6,316 nucleotides of DNA, from contig CALMDN010000093.1 of the NCBI GenBank assembly GCA_937864935.1, positions 1-6,316 of the forward strand, read 5' to 3'. The stretch is from an uncultured Bacteroidales bacterium. Its GTDB lineage: Bacteria; Bacteroidota; Bacteroidia; Bacteroidales; Lentimicrobiaceae. The translations under genes and the position numbers were made by a program. Positions 1-5,045 of this stretch are shown in pieces (the stretch's first letter is position 1; the number at the start of each line of letters is the position of its first letter). The notes under the pieces are model-generated. The model had not been told where the DNA came from. It ran no database searches and was given only the letters and a program-made list of their open reading frames with translations.

Positions 1-1
1 T

Positions 2-55
2 CGTATTACCGGTGCAAACAGGGTAATCGGGAGCGGAAAATGGGTAAAGGAGTAA
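2..55 (+). CDS. possible 3' end of an upstream gene (17 codons, partial)
   Basis: The frame starting at base 2 is open from the window edge to a TAA at 53-55 and would encode RITGANRVIGSGKWVKE. The piece TGANRVIG has a faint likeness to the last strand of NlpC/P60 cell-wall peptidases, which often end in a GARRVI-like string, but seventeen residues cannot establish a family. The frame beginning at base 1 is also open, to a stop at 79-81, but its translation looks less like protein. The choice of frame and the existence of a gene are both inferences. If real, the gene lies on the same strand as purN, with about 114 bases between them. Confidence 0.25.
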   Translation, partial: RITGANRVIGSGKWVKE

Positions 56-169
56 TCATTATTGTCATGTTTTCAGGTTAAGTCGCTACTCTGGTTGGCT
101 CTTTCTAATATAGCCCACCTCAGCATAAACCACCATTTCTGTCTAACTTCGCCACAGAAAATCCTGCCG

Positions 170-733
170 ATGAAACAACTTGCCGTTTTTGCCTCGGGCA
201 GCGGATCCAACGCTGAACACCTGGCGGTCACCTTTGCACAGGGGGACATTGCCCGGGTTGCTGCCATTTATTGCAATAACCCCAAAGCCTATGTTATTGA
301 GCGGGCTGCAAAACTCAACATTCCCCTGGTACTGTTCAACCGTGATGAATTTGTTCATGCAGAATCCCTTGTCCGCGACCTGCATGACCGGCAGATAGAC
401 CTGATCGTGCTCGCGGGTTTTCTGTGGCTGGTTCCTGAACCCCTCACCCGGGCGTTTGCCGGACGGATTGTCAACATTCATCCGGCCCTGTTGCCGAAGT
501 TCGGTGGCAAAGGCATGTATGGCATGGCAGTTCACCAGGCTGTACTGGCTGCCGGTGAAACAGAATCTGGCATCACCATCCACCTGATTGACGAGGTTTA
601 CGACAGGGGTAAAATCCTGTTGCAGGTATCCTGCCCGGTGTTGCCTGACGACACCCCCGAAACCCTTGCCGATAGGGTCCACCAGTTGGAATATCAACAC
701 TACCCCGGAGTGATTGAGCAGATGCTGGGATAG
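170..733 (+). CDS. purN: phosphoribosylglycinamide formyltransferase (GAR transformylase)
   Basis: PurN transfers a formyl group from 10-formyltetrahydrofolate to glycinamide ribonucleotide in the cytoplasm, the third step of de novo purine synthesis. The 187-residue product starts MKQLAVFASGSGSN, the family's phosphate-binding N-terminal strand and loop. The catalytic triad is visible as Asn102 and His104 in VNIHPALLP and Asp145 in DEVYDRGKILLQ. The length is slightly below the 212 residues of the E. coli enzyme, and the C-terminal HxxEYQHYPG-like segment is present, so the gene looks intact. I chose the ATG at 170 because the conserved core begins two residues after it. A TTG-initiated extension back to 62 would add 36 residues with no counterpart in the family. 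No clear ribosome-binding site precedes the ATG. Nothing next to it belongs to the purine pathway. It converges on tyrS, with only repeat DNA between. Confidence 0.95.
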   Translation: MKQLAVFASGSGSNAEHLAVTFAQGDIARVAAIYCNNPKAYVIERAAKLNIPLVLFNRDEFVHAESLVRDLHDRQIDLIVLAGFLWLVPEPLTRAFAGRIVNIHPALLPKFGGKGMYGMAVHQAVLAAGETESGITIHLIDEVYDRGKILLQVSCPVLPDDTPETLADRVHQLEYQHYPGVIEQMLG

Positions 734-771
734 AAGGGACGAGGGACGCTGAAAAGGGACGAGGGACGACC
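732..771. repeat. two-copy 20-bp tandem repeat with GGGACGA sub-repeats
   Basis: Two consecutive 20-bp units (732-751 and 752-771) share the 15-mer AAGGGACGAGGGACG at 734-748 and 754-768. Each unit contains GGGACGA followed by GGGACG, so there is a shorter 7-bp period inside. The array overlaps the last bases of the purN stop codon. I recall similar GGGACGAG strings between genes in Bacteroidota genomes, but I cannot check that here. No coding role is apparent. Confidence 0.8.
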
Positions 772-827
772 GTTCTTGGGAGACTTTCGTCACTTAACAT
801 CTGACAAGGAGATAGGATCCGCAATCG

Positions 828-882
828 GCAATCCGAAATCCCTGTCTGACTGTCGTCAGGACAGGCAGGCGCAATCCGAAAT
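828..882. repeat. palindromic repeat flanked by direct copies of GCAATCCGAAAT
   Basis: Identical copies of GCAATCCGAAAT lie at 828-839 and 871-882. A degenerate copy, GCAATCGG, sits just before the first at 821-828. Between them is an imperfect inverted repeat: CCTGTCTGAC (841-850) pairs with GTCAGGACAGG (855-865) with one bulged G (859) and a TGTC loop. The right-hand direct copy ends one base from the tyrS stop codon (884-886 on the minus strand). The position between two converging genes would suit a bidirectional terminator, but neither side has a T-run, so a dispersed REP or MITE-like intergenic repeat is the better description. Confidence 0.75.
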
Positions 883-883
883 T

Positions 884-2173
884 CTACCTGGCTATCAGCA
901 GATAATAATTCTTCTTCCCCTTCTGCACCAGCATGTATTTACCACTGAGCAGGTGGGAAGCATTGGCAGTAAAATCTTCGGCTACTTTGGCTTTGTTTAC
1001 CTGCACGCCGCCATCCTTAAGCATCCGCCGGGCCTCACCCTTTGATGGGAAAATGGCTGTTTTCTCAGCTACCAGCTCGACAATGCCGGTTCCTGCCTGA
1101 AGTTCAGCAAGGCTGATATCGAATTGTGGAACGCCTTCAAAAACAGACAAAAGGGTTTCTTCATCGAGTTTGTGCAGCGCTTCGGCAGTGCCTTTGCCAA
1201 ACAGGATTTCAGAAGCCTCAAGGGCTGAATCGTAGTCTGCTTCAGAATGTACCCTGATGGTAATGTCTTTTGCCAGTGCTTTCTGCAACACGCGCAGATG
1301 GGGAGCAGCCTGATGTTCAGTGATCATGGATTCAATCTCCTCTTTTCCGTACAGGGTGAAGATGCGGATATACTTTTCGGCATCGGCATCGGAGGTGTTG
1401 AGCCAGAACTGGTAAAATTTATAGGGAGAGGTTCGCGCCGGATCAAGCCAGACATTGCCGGTTTCGGTTTTCCCGAATTTACCGCCATCGGCTTTGGTAA
1501 TCAGCGGGCAGGTGAGGGCAAAGGCCTCTCCACCTGTTTTACGGCGGATGAGTTCGGTACCGGTCGTGATGTTGCCCCACTGGTCGGATCCCCCCATCTG
1601 CAGTTTGCAGTTGTTGTGCTGGTATAAATGCAGAAAATCATAGCCCTGCACCAGCTGATAGGTGAATTCGGTAAACGACATGCCATCGCCGGCTTCACCG
1701 CTGAGGCGTTTCTTCACCGAATCCTTGGCCATCATGTAGTTTACGGTGATGTGCTTGCCCACGTCGCGGATAAAACTCAGGAAGGAAAATTCCTTCATCC
1801 AGTCGTAGTTGTTTACCATTTCGGCTTTGTTGGGGATGTCGGCATCAAACTCCAGCAGTTTCATCAGCTGGGTTTTCAGGCATTCCTGGTTGTGACGCAG
1901 GGTTGATTCGTCGAGCAGGTTACGTTCTTCCGATTTTCCAGAAGGATCGCCGATCATACCTGTTGCACCGCCAACCAGCACGATGGGTTTATGACCGCAG
2001 CGCTGAAGGTGTTTCAGCATCATAACGCTTACCAGATGGCCGATGTGCAGCGAATCGGCCGTCGGGTCAATCCCTACATAAGCCGATACCATTTCCTTCT
2101 GTAACAATTCATCCGTTCCCGGCATCATGGTATGAATCATACCCCGCCACTGCAATTCCTCAACAAAATTCAT
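884..2173 (-). CDS. tyrS: tyrosyl-tRNA synthetase
   Basis: TyrS is a cytoplasmic class I aminoacyl-tRNA synthetase that attaches tyrosine to tRNA-Tyr. The 429-residue product has the usual length and full architecture. The Rossmann catalytic domain carries the HIGH signature at 43-46 in ADSLHIGHL. The tyrosine-binding segments are YQLVQGYDF (172-180) and [10 protein letters not shown] (193-202). The KMSKS loop appears as KFGKT (232-236), a variant common in bacterial TyrRS. A C-terminal S4 RNA-binding domain follows (about 365-429, [16 protein letters not shown]). The ATG at 2173 is supported by the normal N-terminus ([11 protein letters not shown]) and by a good Bacteroidota promoter just upstream. 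The stop codon at 884-886 is separated by one base from the 828-882 repeat. There is no frameshift or missing motif. Confidence 0.98.
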   Translation of the reverse strand: MNFVEELQWRGMIHTMMPGTDELLQKEMVSAYVGIDPTADSLHIGHLVSVMMLKHLQRCGHKPIVLVGGATGMIGDPSGKSEERNLLDESTLRHNQECLKTQLMKLLEFDADIPNKAEMVNNYDWMKEFSFLSFIRDVGKHITVNYMMAKDSVKKRLSGEAGDGMSFTEFTYQLVQGYDFLHLYQHNNCKLQMGGSDQWGNITTGTELIRRKTGGEAFALTCPLITKADGGKFGKTETGNVWLDPARTSPYKFYQFWLNTSDADAEKYIRIFTLYGKEEIESMITEHQAAPHLRVLQKALAKDITIRVHSEADYDSALEASEILFGKGTAEALHKLDEETLLSVFEGVPQFDISLAELQAGTGIVELVAEKTAIFPSKGEARRMLKDGGVQVNKAKVAEDFTANASHLLSGKYMLVQKGKKNYYLLIAR

Positions 2174-2187
2174 AAGTTAATTTTTTG

Positions 2188-2219
2188 CAAAGGTAGGGCT
2201 TAACCGTGAATTGTTCAAA
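2188..2219 (-). promoter_or_regulatory. Bacteroidota-type sigma-ABfr promoter of tyrS
   Basis: Read on the minus strand, TTTG (2216-2219) is followed by a 20-nt spacer and then TACCTTTG (2188-2195). This matches the published Bacteroides consensus of a -33 TTTG and a -7 TAnnTTTG. Only 14 bases separate the -7 box from the tyrS ATG. If transcription starts about 5-7 bases past the box, the leader would be roughly 8-10 nt. That stretch is AT-rich (AAAAAATTAACTT), with no Shine-Dalgarno sequence, as is usual in this phylum. The start point is inferred, not observed. Confidence 0.8.
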
Positions 2220-2587
2220 AAGTTCACCCAAAGCAGCCGGCACCCTGCCCAAAGGTCATGAAACTGTCAGATTCTGGTTTTTCCGACTATTCAGTAAATA
2301 TTTTATTAGTCACACTAAATAAATTATTAGCTATACCTAAATAAAATTGAAAAAACAACGAAACGCTTACCAATAGCAACGTTTTTAATTGTTGATTTTT
2401 GAATTAAGCCATTCTGATTTGACAGAAATTTCATACATAAGCTGCATAACCAGTCAACTTCAGTTCCCGGGAAATTATAACTCTCCCTATGTGACTAACT
2501 TCCTATACCTTAGTTTGATTTCAGTATTTTTATGGGATTTATATGAATTGTTAATATTTTTAAACATTGTTGTTCGGTAAAATCATA

Positions 2588-2733
2588 AGATTCTTCGCTA
2601 AAGCTCAGAATGACTATGAGTTATGGGTTTTAGGAGTAGGGGCGCTTGGTTGCGGCGAAGCTGCAACCAAGCCCTCCTACTCCATATCCAACAGCTTGTC
2701 ATTCTGAGCGTAACAAAGTGAAGCGAAGAATCT
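2588..2733. repeat. 146-bp nested palindromic element (MITE-like)
   Basis: The outer ends are perfect 12-bp inverted repeats, AGATTCTTCGCT (2588-2599) and AGCGAAGAATCT (2722-2733). A second perfect 12-bp pair lies inside them, GCTCAGAATGAC (2603-2614) and GTCATTCTGAGC (2698-2709). The gaps between the pairs are unequal: 3 bases on the left and 12 on the right. In the centre is a separate long hairpin (2633-2683). The end sequence GTCATTCTGAGC...AGCGAAGAATCT is one I recall as a recurrent intergenic repeat in environmental Bacteroidota. There is no room for a transposase, so movement would have to be in trans. No clear target-site duplication is visible. Confidence 0.8.
2633..2683. repeat. central 21-bp inverted repeat forming a long hairpin
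   Basis: GGAGTAGG...GCTTGGTTGC (2633-2653) is matched by GCAACCAAGC...CCTACTCC (2663-2683), with 19 of 21 positions paired. The two mismatches sit together near the middle. The nine bases between the arms (2654-2662) can extend the stem by three more pairs, one of them G-T, leaving a GAA triloop at 2657-2659. The stem is GC-rich within AT-rich surroundings. It has no T-run on either side and lies more than 300 bases from the nearest gene end, so a terminator role is unlikely. Confidence 0.8.
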
Positions 2734-3004
2734 AATAAGCAATTCCAAAGTTAACCGGACAATAGTGATTTTTAAACCATAATAGGGGTAAAAACTATTT
2801 CAATTGTCTATTAGTTAATGAATTGATCATCATATTTTGACGCATTTTCCCAAATTATAAACGGCAGAATATGAATAATATACGGATTGAAACCATATTG
2901 AACTTCTCGTTGGCACCAAAATCATATTGTTGAGTTTTGTCGTTGTTTTTTAGCTTACCGGATTTTATATCAAACAAATTAATAATCCATCTAAGCATAT
3001 TGTC

Positions 3005-3871
3005 ATGAAAAAAGCCATTCAACTTCTGATCCTTTTTTTTATGTTTTGTAGTAGTGCAAATTGCCAGACAATGCCAACCTTTGGAGAGATCTTTGACTTT
3101 GATGTCAATGACGAATTTCAATATCGGGAGTATAGTCCAGGCTCCCCCACAACATCCGTAACAAGGTATATAATCACTGATAAGTACTTTTCTGTTGCAA
3201 ACGATACCGTTTTTTATGGGCGTCTTTTTCACAACTATGTATCTACCTGGGATTTTACACCTCCGGGTCATATGGTTTATTATTTTAGCAGCTATACAGA
3301 TACTGTTTTTATCACGAATCTGGATGCATTGATTAATACGATCTTTTCAAATGAAGTAAATGACAGTTGCAATATTTCATCCGATACATTGTATTATGCT
3401 TCAGATTTTTGCGAAGTGTTTTCTTATGATCATTACAGGTGTCTTGGATGTTGTTTTGAAGGCCAGATGACCACTTTTGTTTATGGTATCGGAATAGGCC
3501 TGGCATTTTATCATTACACTTACCCATCTGAATGGGATGAAGTAATTAAAAAATTGTTTTATTATAAAAAGGGAGTAATTGAGTGTGGAGAGCCTGATTT
3601 GTTGGCAGTATCAGTAAACGAACCGGAAATAGCGAAAAAAGCGCTGCAGGTTTATCCAAACCCGGCTGATAATGTAATTCATTTTAGCACCGGATCCTCT
3701 GATTGTAGTAGAGTGGCAGTTTTTAATTCACTCGGAATAATTGTTCTATCCTTAAATGAATATTTGGATGGTCCGGTAAGCACCAGTTCATTGGATAATG
3801 GCCTCTACTTTGTACGGATCGAAAATGATCTTGGGTCACATTCCTGCAAATTTGTTATAGATCGTAATTAG
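3005..3871 (+). CDS. secreted cysteine-rich protein with T9SS type A C-terminal sorting domain, function unknown
   Basis: The 288-residue product begins with a signal peptide: Lys2-Lys3, a hydrophobic core at about 7-14, then SSANC|Q with likely signal peptidase I cleavage before Gln21. A lipoprotein box is not convincing. Residues 25-195 are rich in Tyr and Phe and start FGEIFDFDVNDEFQYRE. They contain Cys122, 136, 146, 149, 150 and 194, the last in YYKKGVIECGEP. From about 214 the protein is a T9SS sorting domain (TIGR04183-like): VYPNPADNVIHFS, with YPNP at 217-220, and the closing GLYFVRIE at 266-273. The family model therefore predicts Sec export followed by T9SS transport to the cell surface or medium, with removal of the tail. 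I do not recognise an enzymatic motif. The ATG at 3005 is fixed by the signal peptide. The gene is more AT-rich than its neighbours and stands alone, which may mean it was gained or is under weak selection. Confidence 0.85.
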   Translation: MKKAIQLLILFFMFCSSANCQTMPTFGEIFDFDVNDEFQYREYSPGSPTTSVTRYIITDKYFSVANDTVFYGRLFHNYVSTWDFTPPGHMVYYFSSYTDTVFITNLDALINTIFSNEVNDSCNISSDTLYYASDFCEVFSYDHYRCLGCCFEGQMTTFVYGIGIGLAFYHYTYPSEWDEVIKKLFYYKKGVIECGEPDLLAVSVNEPEIAKKALQVYPNPADNVIHFSTGSSDCSRVAVFNSLGIIVLSLNEYLDGPVSTSSLDNGLYFVRIENDLGSHSCKFVIDRN

Positions 3872-3919
3872 TCACTTGCTTGTGCTTGGCAGTTCTCATA
3901 TCTATCATTCCGCATAAAC

Positions 3920-3951
3920 ACCTGAGCTCTTACATCCCATGTAAGTCAGGT
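3920..3951 (+). terminator. stem-loop after the T9SS protein gene, possible terminator
   Basis: CTTACAT (3929-3935) pairs perfectly with ATGTAAG (3939-3945) around a CCC loop. After a 3-base bulge (GCT, 3926-3928) the stem resumes with ACCTGA (3920-3925) against TCAGGT (3946-3951). It begins 48 bases after the stop codon at 3871. Only a TTT follows (3955-3957), so an intrinsic terminator is possible but weak. It could equally be a structural repeat. Confidence 0.4.
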
Positions 3952-3955
3952 CGGT

Positions 3956-3983
3956 TTAGACATTAGAAATTTGACATTAGATA
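3956..3983. repeat. two-copy 14-bp tandem repeat (GACATTAGA core)
   Basis: Units at 3956-3969 and 3970-3983 agree at 12 of 14 positions and share the exact core GACATTAGA (3959-3967 and 3973-3981). The array ends 18 bases before the -7-like box of the epimerase gene. It could simply be a short slippage product, and no function is implied by the sequence. Confidence 0.6.
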
Positions 3984-4001
3984 TTCCTCTTCGATATTTC
4001 T

Positions 4002-4009
4002 TAGCTTTG
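4002..4009 (+). promoter_or_regulatory. TAnnTTTG -7 box abutting the epimerase start
   Basis: TAGCTTTG matches the Bacteroidota -7 consensus TAnnTTTG exactly and lies only four bases before the ATG at 4014. Transcription would then begin at or very near the start codon, giving a leaderless mRNA. The only TTTG upstream (3970-3973) is 28 bases away, too far for a standard -33 element, so the upstream half is missing or divergent. Confidence 0.5.
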
Positions 4010-4013
4010 TACC

Positions 4014-5045
4014 ATGATACTCGTTACAGGTGCCACCGGACTGGTCGGCTCTTATCTGCTTTTCGAACTGCTTCAGGCCGGAGAACCGGTCAGGGCATTG
4101 CTGCACAACCGTGCCAACCTCAGCCATACCCGTCAGATTTTCAATAGCCTGGGCGCCGATGCTGAAACCCTGATCAACCGCATTGAATGGGTGGAAGGTG
4201 ATGTGCTGGACTATTTCTCCCTGATTGATGCCATGAAGGGCATTCAGAAAGTGTATCACTGTGCCGCCATTGTCTCTTTCGATCCCCGCGACAGAAAGCA
4301 GATGATGAAGGTGAATGTGGATGGTACAGCCAATGTGGTGAATGCTGCCCTGGAAACAGGGATAGATAAATTGTGCCATGTAAGCTCCATTGCTTCGCTC
4401 GGGCGGACCGAAAACAGCAACATCATCGATGAAAAGTCACAGTTCAGGACTTCTGCGTTCAATTCGATGTATTCACTCAGCAAATATTCCGGCGAACGGG
4501 AGGTCTGGCGTGGCACTGCCGAAGGGCTGAAGGCTGTGATCGTAAACCCGTCTGTTATCCTCGGATATGGCAATCCTGATAAGGGCAGCACAAAACTCTT
4601 TCAGACCATTTACCGCAATTCGATGTTCTATGGTCAGGGCATGAATGGTTTTGTGGATGTTCAGGATGTTGTAAAGGTAATGATCAGCCTGATGGAGGGC
4701 CGTGTTACCAACGAACGTTTTGTCGTTTCGGCCGGCGATTTCAGTTACAGGGATATTTTCACCATGATCGCCACAGCCTACGGAAAGAAAGAACCGCGCT
4801 TTCCCGTTCCGGCATTCGCCCTGGATATTATCTGGAGACTGGAGTGGCTGAATAGCAAAGTTACAGGCAAGCGCCCTTTGATTACCCGCGAAACAGCCAG
4901 AACATCAAAGGGCAACTTCAGTTACAATACCGCAAAACTGCATTGTACCCTGAATTTTGTTTACACACCTATGGAAAAAACAATCAGCCGGACATGCCGG
5001 CTGATCATGGAGGATATAGAGAAATCCCGAAAGGGGAATAGTTAA
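4014..5045 (+). CDS. NAD(P)-dependent epimerase/dehydratase-like protein (extended SDR)
   Basis: This 343-residue cytoplasmic protein is an extended short-chain dehydrogenase/reductase. The cofactor-binding glycine motif TGATGLVG lies at residues 5-12, followed by the acidic GDVLD (62-66), with Asp63 expected near the adenine ring, and NVDGT at 101-105. The catalytic set is complete: the Ser pair in HVSSIAS (124-125), and Tyr153 and Lys157 in YSLSK. NPSVILGYG (178-186) is typical of the dihydroflavonol reductase / 3-beta-hydroxysteroid dehydrogenase-like branch. The substrate-binding half (about 185-343) does not reveal the substrate, so sugar epimerase versus other reductase cannot be decided. 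The start at 4014 is certain because the Rossmann strand begins at residue 2. The stop overlaps that of the converging transglycosylase gene. Confidence 0.9.
   Translation: MILVTGATGLVGSYLLFELLQAGEPVRALLHNRANLSHTRQIFNSLGADAETLINRIEWVEGDVLDYFSLIDAMKGIQKVYHCAAIVSFDPRDRKQMMKVNVDGTANVVNAALETGIDKLCHVSSIASLGRTENSNIIDEKSQFRTSAFNSMYSLSKYSGEREVWRGTAEGLKAVIVNPSVILGYGNPDKGSTKLFQTIYRNSMFYGQGMNGFVDVQDVVKVMISLMEGRVTNERFVVSAGDFSYRDIFTMIATAYGKKEPRFPVPAFALDIIWRLEWLNSKVTGKRPLITRETARTSKGNFSYNTAKLHCTLNFVYTPMEKTISRTCRLIMEDIEKSRKGNS

Larger units (their letters stand above)
2174..3004. other. 831-bp AT-rich gene-free region between divergent tyrS and the T9SS protein gene
   Basis: Apart from the tyrS promoter at its left end and the nested palindromic element at 2588-2733, I see no gene here. 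Open frames are short, AT-rich, begin with TTG or lack a start signal, and resemble no family. A small direct repeat CTAAATAAA occurs at 2315-2323 and 2337-2345. I looked for TAnnTTTG with a TTTG or TTG about 20 bases upstream that could drive the gene at 3005 and found no match. Its promoter is therefore unassigned. There is no tRNA-like cloverleaf or recognisable riboswitch. Confidence 0.7.

Noticed and set aside
144..151. TAACTTCG as a -7 box for purN
   Set aside because: It has one mismatch to TAnnTTTG, and there is no TTTG or TTG 19-21 bases upstream, so the support is too weak to list.
62..169. N-terminal extension of purN from a TTG at 62
   Set aside because: The 36 extra residues have no counterpart in PurN, whose fold begins right after the ATG at 170.
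143..793. Long minus-strand open frame across purN
   Set aside because: It is the antisense shadow of a clear purN gene and resembles no family.
2389..2580. 63-codon open frame in the intergenic region
   Set aside because: It starts with TTG, has no start signal, is AT-rich and hydrophobic by composition, and matches nothing I recognise.
2585..2739. ATAAG on both sides of the palindromic element as a target-site duplication
   Set aside because: The left copy (2585-2589) overlaps the inverted repeat by two bases and the right copy (2735-2739) is one base away from its end, so the ends do not fit a clean duplication.
2871..2936. 21-codon ATG frame upstream of the T9SS gene
   Set aside because: It has no ribosome-binding or promoter signal, and a frame of this length is expected by chance.
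2855..3271. 138-codon minus-strand open frame
   Set aside because: It is partly antisense to the signal-peptide region of the T9SS gene, is rich in Lys and Asn by AT composition, and has no domain.
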